Made by a program: the position numbers and the translations under genes
Shown here: positions 1-6,009 of the stretch, piece after piece
Layout of the letters: the number at the start of each line of letters is the position of its first letter
How positions within the stretch are numbered: position 1 is the stretch's first letter
Notes under the pieces: model-generated
What the model was told of the DNA's origin: nothing
Database searches by the model: none
What the model saw: only the letters and a program-made list of their open reading frames with translations
Origin: JBGPIK01 sp041484845
GTDB lineage: Bacteria > Desulfobacterota > Binatia > UBA9968
Assembly: GCA_041484845.1 (NCBI GenBank)
Contig: JBGPIK010000100.1
Coordinates: 1-17,701 of the forward strand
Length of the DNA stretch: 17,701 bases
Reading direction: 5' to 3'

Positions 1-312
1 AATGCGTTCAAGTTTACGGAGCGAGGCTCTATTGAAGTGCGGGTCCGAAACGTTTGCGGGCAAGACCGTGTTCAGTTTAGTGTTTCGGACACCGGAGTTG
101 GTATTGACCCGCAAAATCTAGAGCGCATTTTCAAAGAGTTTGAGCAAGTCAGGGACGGCCAATTGGCAAATTTCGACGGCGTGGGCCTCGGCCTTAGCAT
201 CGTAAAAAAATACCTTGAATTGCTGCATGGCGATATCGACGTTGTGAGTCGACCCGGAGAAGGCTCAACCTTCACATTTTCCGTTCCCCGATCGGTCTCG
301 CTTGATTCCTAA
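1..312 (+). CDS. Sensor histidine kinase, C-terminal ATPase domain (5' partial)
   Basis: This is the 3' end of a two-component or hybrid sensor kinase; it is open from base 1 in frame 1 and ends at TAA 310-312. The visible 103 residues are the HATPase_c fold. The N box (NAFKFTERG) is at the very start, the G1 box (DTGVGI) is near residue 37, the F box (IFKEFEQV) follows, and the G2 box (GVGLGLSIVKKYLE) binds ATP. It ends with the usual G-E-G-S-T-F-T-F-S-V-P strand and no receiver domain, so it is the C-terminus of the protein. The sensor and dimerisation/His-box parts lie outside the window, so the signal and the partner regulator are unknown. An internal ATG at base 37 should not be taken as the start, because the N box lies upstream of it. 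Confidence 0.93.
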   Translation, partial: NAFKFTERGSIEVRVRNVCGQDRVQFSVSDTGVGIDPQNLERIFKEFEQVRDGQLANFDGVGLGLSIVKKYLELLHGDIDVVSRPGEGSTFTFSVPRSVSLDS

Positions 313-410
313 TAGTCTTTTCAAAGCCTTGTTCTTGACTTGTTGACCTAGCTACGAAAGATAGCGTAGAGATATCTCTGGCTTTTGTGGAGCCAAGACA
401 GGAAAATTCT

Positions 411-1586
411 ATGGGTGGAGCTTTAGCAGGAATCAAAATTCTCGAAACAGCCAGTTATGTAACAGGTCCTTTCGCTGCTCAACTGCTCGCGGATATGGGT
501 GCGGAGGTCATTAAGATCGAAGAACCGAAGCGCGGCGATCCCTTCCGCGGTTGGGGCGAGCGAAACTACTCGGCAACCTTCTGTAGTTTAAACCGCAATA
601 AGAAAAGCCTTACGCTCGATCTACGGACCGATGAAGGCCGTGACGTTGCGCTCAAACTCGTGGTCGGCGCCGACGCGCTGATCGAAAATTTTCGCCCGGG
701 CGTCATGGATAAGCGCGGGCTGGGCTATGACGATATAAAGAAAATCAACCCGACTATCGTCTACTGCTCGATCTCCGGCTTTGGACCCACAGGGCCTTAT
801 CGTGATCTGCCCGGATTCGATACCGTCGGTCAGGCGAGAAGCGGGTTATTAAGTCTCTTAACCGATCCGGGCAAGCCGCAGGGCATGGGCATTTCCTTTT
901 CCGATCATCTCACAGGGATGTATGCCTGTTATGGGGTAATGGCGGCTCTGATGAATCGTATGTTGACCGGTCAAGGACAACATGTGGAAACCTCTTTATT
1001 GCGCGCCTCGATTTCTTTTGTCAGCGAAAATGCGGCTCGCTATTTCGAGACGGGGCATGTGCCGCGGCGCAAGCACCGCACGACAACGGCAGGCGTATTT
1101 GCTTTTGAAGACCAAGACGGCCTGCCGTTCGTCTTGCACATGTCTTCGCCGGACAAGTTCTGGAATGGCCTGTTCAACGTGGTGGGTAAGCCGGAGTGGA
1201 CCGAGGACGCGCGATTTAACAATCGCAAAGGGCGGATTGCGAACTACGATGTATTAGTAGCGCAATTGGAGCCGATTTTCCGTCACGGCCGCCGCGATGA
1301 GTGGTTGCAACGATTGTTAGAAAAGGATGTTCCCGCGGCGCCGATTAACACCTTGGACGAAGTTTTCGCCGACCCTCAGGTAAAAACGTATGGATTTCCG
1401 ATCGAAGTGGAGCACCCCAAGATGGGCAAAATGAAGCTAGTGGGCAATGCAGTGAGTATGAGTCGCACGCCGCCGACCATCGACAGGCCGCCGCCGGTTT
1501 TAGGCGAACACACAGACGAGATTTTGAAGTCCTTGGGGTATGATGCGGCAACCCTAACCTTGTTTCGCGGTAAGGGCGTAATTTGA
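411..1586 (+). CDS. CaiB/BaiF (family III) CoA transferase
   Basis: Predicted cytoplasmic family III CoA transferase (formyl-CoA, carnitinyl-CoA or succinyl-CoA:carboxylate type) that moves CoA between carboxylic acids. Over 391 residues it shows the family N-terminus (L-A-G-I-K-I-L-E ... GPFAAQLLADMGAEVIKIE), the ENFRPGVMDKRGLGYDD segment, and SGFGPTGPYRDLPGFD. Asp165, in FSDHLTGMYA, matches the aspartate that forms the glutamyl/aspartyl-CoA-type intermediate in the family. I chose ATG 411 over an in-frame GTG at 387 because AGGA (400-403) sits 7 bases before it and family proteins begin at this point. Substrate is not deducible. A hemerythrin-like gene follows 40 bases downstream on the same strand and may be co-transcribed. 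Confidence 0.93.
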   Translation: MGGALAGIKILETASYVTGPFAAQLLADMGAEVIKIEEPKRGDPFRGWGERNYSATFCSLNRNKKSLTLDLRTDEGRDVALKLVVGADALIENFRPGVMDKRGLGYDDIKKINPTIVYCSISGFGPTGPYRDLPGFDTVGQARSGLLSLLTDPGKPQGMGISFSDHLTGMYACYGVMAALMNRMLTGQGQHVETSLLRASISFVSENAARYFETGHVPRRKHRTTTAGVFAFEDQDGLPFVLHMSSPDKFWNGLFNVVGKPEWTEDARFNNRKGRIANYDVLVAQLEPIFRHGRRDEWLQRLLEKDVPAAPINTLDEVFADPQVKTYGFPIEVEHPKMGKMKLVGNAVSMSRTPPTIDRPPPVLGEHTDEILKSLGYDAATLTLFRGKGVI

Positions 1587-1626
1587 CGGGCCGAGGTATC
1601 GTTTTGTTTCTTTTGGGTTTGCATGG

Positions 1627-2103
1627 ATGATGCGGCATCCTAGCTTGATTCTGCTCTCGCACGATCATCATCACGGTTTAGCGCTTGCGCTGCGCTGCCG
1701 TAAGCAAGCACTCGGGCAGTTGAAGCCGATGGGTGCGGAAGGACTACGAATGCGTGCCAGAGAATTCCGTGATTTTTTCGCAAAAAATCTTACGAATCAT
1801 TTTCGCGCCGAGGAAGAAGCGTTGTTTCCACCGTTGCGGGCGCTGATGCCGAACAGCGAGCCTATCATTAATCAGCTTCTGCGCGAGCATCAGGAGATCC
1901 GGTCGGCTATAACGAATCTGGAAGGCGAAATGGGACTGGGAAAAGTTATTTTTGATTTAGGGGATCTGCTCGAACGCCACATCAGGAAAGAAGAGCGCGA
2001 ATTGTTCCCGCTTTTCGAACAGCACGCGAATCGCTTCGATGCCGCAGCCGTGGGCGAACAAATTAGAACTATTTTAGCGTCTACGACGGGATTGTCTGGC
2101 TGA
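1627..2103 (+). CDS. Hemerythrin-like HHE domain protein
   Basis: A 158-residue single-domain four-helix protein of the HHE cation-binding (hemerythrin-like) family, which holds a non-haem di-iron centre for O2, NO or redox/iron sensing or repair. The ligand pattern is complete: LSHDHHH near residues 11-16, HFRAEEE (His58, Glu62), REHQEI (His88) and RHIRKEERELF (His118, Glu122). It has no signal peptide or membrane segment, so it is cytoplasmic. Start choice between ATG 1627 and ATG 1630 is arbitrary and neither has a clear Shine-Dalgarno; 40 bases separate it from the CoA transferase. It is convergent with the gene at 2243, with a large hairpin between them. Confidence 0.9.
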   Translation: MMRHPSLILLSHDHHHGLALALRCRKQALGQLKPMGAEGLRMRAREFRDFFAKNLTNHFRAEEEALFPPLRALMPNSEPIINQLLREHQEIRSAITNLEGEMGLGKVIFDLGDLLERHIRKEERELFPLFEQHANRFDAAAVGEQIRTILASTTGLSG

Positions 2104-2132
2104 GATTCGGCATGGATGCAACGTCGGACGAA

Positions 2133-2224
2133 ATATTTTCTCACCACGAAGCACACGAAGGTCACGAAGGGTTTTATTTCTGATTGTAAGCTTCGTGTTC
2201 TTCGTGGCCTTCGTGGTAAAATAT
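2133..2224. repeat. REP-like inverted repeat with CACGAAG sub-repeats
   Basis: The left arm (2133-2169) and right arm (2191-2224) are near-perfect reverse complements around a 21-base loop. Each arm has an outer ATATTTT, then ACCACGAAG, then two more CACGAAG units with 2-base spacers. Differences are an extra CTC in the left arm and the two spacer dinucleotides. It lies between two convergent genes, where it could act as a two-way transcription terminator or mRNA end-protector. Chained CACGAAG/CTTCGTG units are, from memory, a common intergenic repeat of many environmental bacterial genomes. Confidence 0.85.
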
Positions 2225-2242
2225 CTTTTTTTCTCGGTTCTC

Positions 2243-2596
2243 TTAATCCATGATCTTTAATAGAACGTGTCGTCGGTTCTTCGTGTAGGGTCTTACCTGA
2301 GCCGGCCAACGCCCCTGTTCTACCGCTTTATCCCAAGCCGCGCTGGTTAGCACGTCCGGGCTCTCGAGCTCATAAATCGCGGTGTAGGTCGGTTCATTAG
2401 GGATTTCAATATCTTTTCGCTCGCCGCCGATATTCATGGTTAATGGGCCGCGCTTATAGCGTATTACGCCTAAAACCCCTGGAACTTTGCTCAAATTCGG
2501 CACATGCTCTTTGTCATACACTTCGTTAAAAATGGCTTCGTGCTGAGGGTCCACGTCCATACTCGCTATCATCAGATATTTCGCTTTGCCTGACAT
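2243..2596 (-). CDS. Small EthD-like / dimeric alpha-beta barrel protein
   Basis: A 117-residue soluble protein. The N-terminal strand (YLMIASMDVDP) followed by a helix with Y-D-K-E-H-V-P-N-L, then VPGVLGVIRYKR, and a second strand-helix half (YTAIYELESPDVL) is the usual look of ferredoxin-like dimeric alpha-beta barrels such as EthD and related small families. The enzymatic role, if any, is unknown. The start is firm: AGGAG (complement of 2606-2610) lies 9 bases before the ATG. It follows the cupin gene by 37 bases and is probably in an operon with it, which fits an accessory role in catabolism of an aromatic or carboxylic compound, but that is inference. Confidence 0.78.
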   Translation of the reverse strand: MSGKAKYLMIASMDVDPQHEAIFNEVYDKEHVPNLSKVPGVLGVIRYKRGPLTMNIGGERKDIEIPNEPTYTAIYELESPDVLTSAAWDKAVEQGRWPAQVRPYTKNRRHVLLKIMD

Positions 2597-2636
2597 GATG
2601 GGTATCTCCTTACGATGATTTTAAGGGCTGCGTAAA

Positions 2637-2999
2637 TTACATCCCCAAAAAGTTTGCGATATCCGGGGCCGGCGACTTGATCTCAACGACAATAGACTCC
2701 TCAATACCCTCAACGCCATGAGGGACGCCTTGGGGATGGCGGCAAACATCGCCGGGTCCAAGCGTGTAGACTTCTTTCCCGACCGTCATTTTGACCTTGC
2801 CTTTCACGACATAAGCGAGTGACTCGTGATCATGGACGTGCAGTGGCGCGCCAACGCCCGGCGTGTAATGGATTTCCAGCAGAGTCATATGGTCGCCTTT
2901 GATCAACGGCTTGACCAGTAAATCGCCGCCATACATGGGCTTGCCTTCTATGGCCTTGACGTTCAGTCCTTTGACGTCGGAGTTTTTTGAGAGAATCAT
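2637..2999 (-). CDS. Single-domain cupin protein
   Basis: A 120-residue small beta-barrel cupin (Cupin_2 type). Motif 1 is GAPLHVHDHESLAYVVKG (His54, His56, Glu59) and motif 2 is GDVCRHPQGVPHG (His94), giving the normal 3-His/1-Glu metal site. Such single-domain cupins serve as dioxygenases, isomerases or ligand-binding proteins, and the sequence does not say which. There is no signal peptide. GGGAG (complement of 3008-3012) is 8 bases upstream of the ATG. It is the first gene of a likely two-gene unit with the EthD-like gene. The 213-base gap before it (3000-3212) holds only a 7-bp GC hairpin at 3040-3058 with no T-run. Confidence 0.9.
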   Translation of the reverse strand: MILSKNSDVKGLNVKAIEGKPMYGGDLLVKPLIKGDHMTLLEIHYTPGVGAPLHVHDHESLAYVVKGKVKMTVGKEVYTLGPGDVCRHPQGVPHGVEGIEESIVVEIKSPAPDIANFLGM

Positions 3000-3212
3000 T
3001 TATAGCACTCCCTTTTTGTTGATTGGGTGATCCGTTGAGGCTGCCGTTCCGCGGCAGCTAAAAGCGCAACCGAATCTTATCGGTGGGCCTGGAAGTTGTC
3101 AATTTACGTCGCATTCAGAACCGTTAGTGAAATAGCAAAGCCATCCCTATAGCGCTAATTGGGGCGATGGCAATGGAAGCAAGGAAGCAGATGGCTCCTT
3201 CGCAACAGCTTA

Positions 3213-3893
3213 CTACCGATTCGGCGGCGCGGGGAGTCGTTCTCGACGGGGAAGTTGCGGGACAACCCTCGGCACAAGGGGACTGACGGGTACGGCCTGA
3301 CCGGTGACCGGAGCCGGTGCCGCGACAGTACGTTGCACGACCGGCGGTCTGGCCGGAGTGTCGATCTTGCGAAAATAATCCAGCGCCAGCTCGACCCGTG
3401 ACGCTCCTTTAGTGAAGACGATAATTTTGTCGCGAATCTCAGACAAGTTGAAGCCTTCAAAAACATCGCCGAGTTTGAAGCGAAGGGGGCCCGCTGAGCG
3501 TCCCGGTGGCGTCGGACCGCCGCCGGTGCTTGACTCCTGAAGAATGGCGTATTGATTTGCGCCCAATATAGCGGTACCCAGCAAAACCAGGCTCCTCACC
3601 CGTTGCACGGCGCGCGTGTCCGCCTCGGCTTCCTTCGTTTTAGTTGCGCCCCGTTCCGGATCGAAGAGGTTACGGCCGACGATGACATCGGTACTTGCAA
3701 GCGGACGCGGCGTGATTTGCGGCTTCGATTCCGTGGCCACGACGGGAGCGGCTCGCTTTACCACGGTTGGCAGATCCCCCAGCCCTTCGTTCCAAAAAAG
3801 AAAGATACGCGCACCGACGGCTACCGTGGCCGACAGCAAAAGAATGGTCAGCAATGAAGAGCGTCTAGGAATCGCGACTTCTCCCGTCAGCAT
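3213..3893 (-). CDS. Orphan GspC/PilP-like bitopic inner-membrane protein
   Basis: 226 residues with the plan of type II secretion GspC: short cytoplasmic N-terminus, one membrane helix (about 13-33), a linker carrying the typical N-L-F-D-P (residues 75-79), then an HR-like periplasmic domain (about 98-173) with LVLLGTAI, YAILQE, FKLGDVFEGFNLSEI and KIIVFTKGASRVEL. A Pro-rich tail (178-226) replaces the PDZ or coiled-coil domain of full GspC. In known systems the HR domain contacts the secretin (GspD). No other gsp or pil gene is in view, so it is an orphan here; PilP or a divergent secretion-linked protein is the alternative. The ATG has no good Shine-Dalgarno. It lies 103 bases after the glycine-rich secreted protein gene. 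Confidence 0.7.
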   Translation of the reverse strand: MLTGEVAIPRRSSLLTILLLSATVAVGARIFLFWNEGLGDLPTVVKRAAPVVATESKPQITPRPLASTDVIVGRNLFDPERGATKTKEAEADTRAVQRVRSLVLLGTAILGANQYAILQESSTGGGPTPPGRSAGPLRFKLGDVFEGFNLSEIRDKIIVFTKGASRVELALDYFRKIDTPARPPVVQRTVAAPAPVTGQAVPVSPLVPRVVPQLPRRERLPAPPNR

Positions 3894-3996
3894 CAGATTA
3901 ACTCAAGAGTCCCAGTTCTACCCCGATGAGTGACGACACCCACACACTCGACGGTGCCGTTGCTCTCTTCCTCCTGCTTTGTTGTTTTCCCGTACC

Positions 3997-5007
3997 CTAG
4001 AAAGTCGTAATCACGATCACGATTCCGGACGCGCCATTGCCTCCCGCGCCGCTATTGCTGCCGTTCCGCGAAGCGCCGCCGGCACCGCCTCCGGCACCGT
4101 AGGCAGCCCCGTTCGCGCCTGCCCCCGCTGCACCACCGGCCGATGCTCCAGCGCCGCCGCCGCCACCACCCCCGCCACCTGAGCGGGCTGTATTGGCCGG
4201 TGCCGCTGCTCCCGCGCCGCCGTTGGTACCTATGGCGCCCCCAGCGCCACCTGCTTCGACCGATCCGGATGCTCCAGCCCCGCCAGCGCCTGAAACATTA
4301 GCGCTTGTGATGCTGCCGGCATCGCCCCCGTGCGCCGTGTGAGCGCCATAAACGGCCGGAGTGAAGTTAGATGTGCCACCTCCAGCGCCGCCGTTGATGT
4401 CGCAATCCTGACAACCATAATCGCTAAAACCGCCGTCAGCGCTGAGCCAACTGCCAAAGCTGCTCGCGCTGGCATTAGCCCCGTTGATTCCGTTGGTCGA
4501 GTCAACCGCGATCACCGCGCCACCAACACCGCCCGCGCCGACCGTGACAGTTTCCGTTGTATTAAGACTCGAGCCCATGAACCAGCCGGCGTTCGACGAT
4601 CCGGCGTTGCCGCCCTGGCCTCCGCCCCTGGCACTGCTGTTAGCCCCGCGTCTTCCCGAGCCTCCGCCTTGACCGCCGCCAATTGCCCAGACATAGACGA
4701 GCTTTGCATTCGCCGGCCGGGTCCAGGTATTAGCCCCCGGTGTTGTGAAAACCTGCACGTCGGCGCCGCTCACGGGAAGATTGGTTAGCTGCGAGCCGTC
4801 GCCCTTAAAGCTGGAGGCTTTGACCGTACCGGTTACATCGAGGGCCTCCGTGGGATTCGTATTGCCGATACCCACGCGGCCGGTGGAAGGTTGAACCGTG
4901 AGCGGAGAGCTTTGCGCAAAGAGCCCGCACGGCAGCGCGAAGATCAGCGCAGCAATCGCTCCAACGATAAACCCGCTGCGGATTCTGTTGATGTGGTTAG
5001 TAAACAT
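3997..5007 (-). CDS. Secreted glycine-rich tail-fibre-like protein
   Basis: 336 residues. A signal peptide (about 1-31, ending CGLFA before QSSP) directs export. Residues 38-78 (TGRVGIGNTNPTEALDV, KASSFKGDGSQLTNL) match the phage tail-fibre/adhesin-like module often seen before intramolecular chaperone or glycine-rich regions. Residues 86-110 (VFTTPGANTWTRP, VYVWAIGGG) open a glycine-rich domain running to about 325, including nine consecutive glycines around 277-285. It ends with a hydrophobic strand (GIVIVITTF). A very strong Shine-Dalgarno, AGGAGGT (complement of 5015-5021), sits 7 bases before the ATG. The likely role is an extracellular structural or surface protein; a specific function cannot be assigned. 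The GspC-like gene downstream may be linked to its export. Confidence 0.82.
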   Translation of the reverse strand: MFTNHINRIRSGFIVGAIAALIFALPCGLFAQSSPLTVQPSTGRVGIGNTNPTEALDVTGTVKASSFKGDGSQLTNLPVSGADVQVFTTPGANTWTRPANAKLVYVWAIGGGQGGGSGRRGANSSARGGGQGGNAGSSNAGWFMGSSLNTTETVTVGAGGVGGAVIAVDSTNGINGANASASSFGSWLSADGGFSDYGCQDCDINGGAGGGTSNFTPAVYGAHTAHGGDAGSITSANVSGAGGAGASGSVEAGGAGGAIGTNGGAGAAAPANTARSGGGGGGGGGAGASAGGAAGAGANGAAYGAGGGAGGASRNGSNSGAGGNGASGIVIVITTF

Positions 5008-5014
5008 TGTTGTT

Positions 5015-5021
5015 ACCTCCT
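5015..5021 (-). promoter_or_regulatory. Strong Shine-Dalgarno of the glycine-rich gene
   Basis: The complement reads AGGAGGT, 7 bases upstream of the ATG at 5007. It fixes the start and suggests high translation. Confidence 0.85.
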
Positions 5022-5091
5022 GATGTTGTGGAGAGATTACAAACGATTTCTTTCTTCAAATCTTAATCACATGCCCCAATGCAAAGACTGC

Positions 5092-5241
5092 TGAGATCTC
5101 GATTCTGCTGAAAAACCGTTCGTTCATCCTTCGAGAACCTGTTCAGGACGAACGGAGGAGCACTTGAAATGACTGGAAATTTTCCGTTCATGCTGAGCCT
5201 AGTCGAAGCATTCATAGGGTTTTTCAGCGGAATCGATCTCA
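5092..5241. repeat. 150-bp palindromic element (MITE/REP-like)
   Basis: The outer arms 5092-5117 and 5218-5241 are inverted copies differing by one base and a 2-base insertion; the innermost 11 bases (GCTGAAAAACC / GGTTTTTCAGC) match exactly. Inside each arm is a second family-like segment: 5116-5155 is itself a hairpin bounded by CCGTTCGT and ACGAACGG, and 5184-5214 carries CCGTTCATGCTGAGCC and GTCGAAGCA. These inner pieces are rough inverted copies of each other, so the whole could fold as one long cruciform. The centre (about 5156-5183) is unique. No transposase gene is present. It directly abuts the group II intron-like remnant. Confidence 0.72.
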
Positions 5242-5573
5242 AAGCACGACCCCATCCCGTTTCGGACGCCAGTGGAGCAGTAAACAGGTATCCCTCCACC
5301 TGTTTCGCGGGACAGAGTCTCGATCCCAGTTTCGACGTCGGTTAGGGTCTTTCGACACGTCATCAGCGGTTCACTTGCGTTCGTCTTCTCGATTCTCACC
5401 TGACGGAGTACCGCTCCGCCTTCTCCGGCAACGCTCACGACGAAGACTCTTTATCCACGCCGCTTGCGGTGGTTTGAAGTCTGCGCCTGTACGCCGACTT
5501 CGAGGGACCCACCCTCATCGTTGGTGAAGCATCGCTTCCATCGCAAACTGCAATGGTTGCGTTCGTAGCACAC
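5242..5573 (-). ncRNA. Probable group II intron remnant (domain I only)
   Basis: On the minus strand, the segment starts with GTGTG (complement of 5569-5573), matching the GUGYG 5' consensus of group II introns. It continues with structured, protein-poor sequence including GCCGGAGAAGGCGGAGCGG, GAACGCAAGTGAACCGC, GATGACGTGTCGAAAGACCC and a stem GAAGTC...GACTTC. These strings resemble domain I of bacterial group II introns as I remember them. No reverse transcriptase ORF follows, and no domain V hairpin is recognisable before the glycine-rich gene. The remnant stops where the palindromic element begins. A protein reading of 5199-5438 was not credited. Bases 5574-5643 beyond it are C-rich on the plus strand (runs of 6-7 C) with nothing recognisable. 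Confidence 0.5.
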
Positions 5574-5643
5574 AGACTCCCGACCCCTTTTCTCCCCCCG
5601 TGTCGGCCGTGCCATTAATCAGTTCCTCTCTCCCCCCCATTCT

Positions 5644-6009
5644 TTACCTTTCAAAAATTACGTCAATTATCTGCAACTTCTTGATGTCAACGACATACTC
5701 AACCCCCCCCCCACGAATTGCCGACGACGCTGGTAGGAAGAGCACGCTCACTCGATCTGGCTGCTCTTGCGACACATGGACTGCCCAGTGGCGGGCTATG
5801 AATTCACGAGGGTTGAGATCAACTGATTTGTCCTTCCACCACTTCCTGTCCGCTTCGTATGCGACAAGAAAAGCAGCGAAAACCTCGGAGGATGCATTAA
5901 TTTGAGGTTGTGGATGCATTTGTTGACGTCCTTGAACGTATCCCAGTTTGGCAGTGGCTGTTAAGACTAGGATACAGAATAAGATCTGTCGAATCATTTT
6001 AGTAGTCAT
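5644..6009 (-). CDS. Small exported protein, candidate immunity partner of the Rhs protein
   Basis: 121 residues, not recognised as a named family. The N-terminus (MIRQILFCILVLTATAKLG) is a probable signal peptide, predicted to end near residue 27. The rest is a small alpha+beta domain rich in W/F/Y, ending in strands (VEYVVDIKKLQIIDVIFER) in the manner of NTF2-like immunity proteins. Its ATG overlaps the Rhs TGA in an ATGA junction, so translation is coupled, which is the normal arrangement for polymorphic toxin/immunity pairs. Export would place it where it could neutralise a toxin acting in, or passing through, the periplasm. A run of ten G on the coding strand (complement of 5703-5712), encoding Gly-Gly-Gly, could slip and break the frame. 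Confidence 0.68.
   Translation of the reverse strand: MTTKMIRQILFCILVLTATAKLGYVQGRQQMHPQPQINASSEVFAAFLVAYEADRKWWKDKSVDLNPREFIARHWAVHVSQEQPDRVSVLFLPASSAIRGGGVEYVVDIKKLQIIDVIFER

Noticed and set aside
335..372. Promoter for the CoA transferase (TTGACT or TTGACC upstream)
   Set aside because: Neither -35 candidate has a credible -10 at 16-18 bases; a short CTACG/CGTAG hairpin at 352-369 is also too weak to call.
3040..3058. GC hairpin (GCTGCCG/CGGCAGC) as a terminator
   Set aside because: Only 7 bp and no T-run on either strand after the stem.
4330..4788. Plus-strand ORFs opposite the glycine-rich gene
   Set aside because: Ala/Arg/Pro-rich reverse-frame artefacts of Gly/Ala codon repeats.
5199..5438. 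79-residue minus-strand ORF in the intron-like region
   Set aside because: No protein family features, and it crosses the boundary between the intron-like RNA and the palindromic element.
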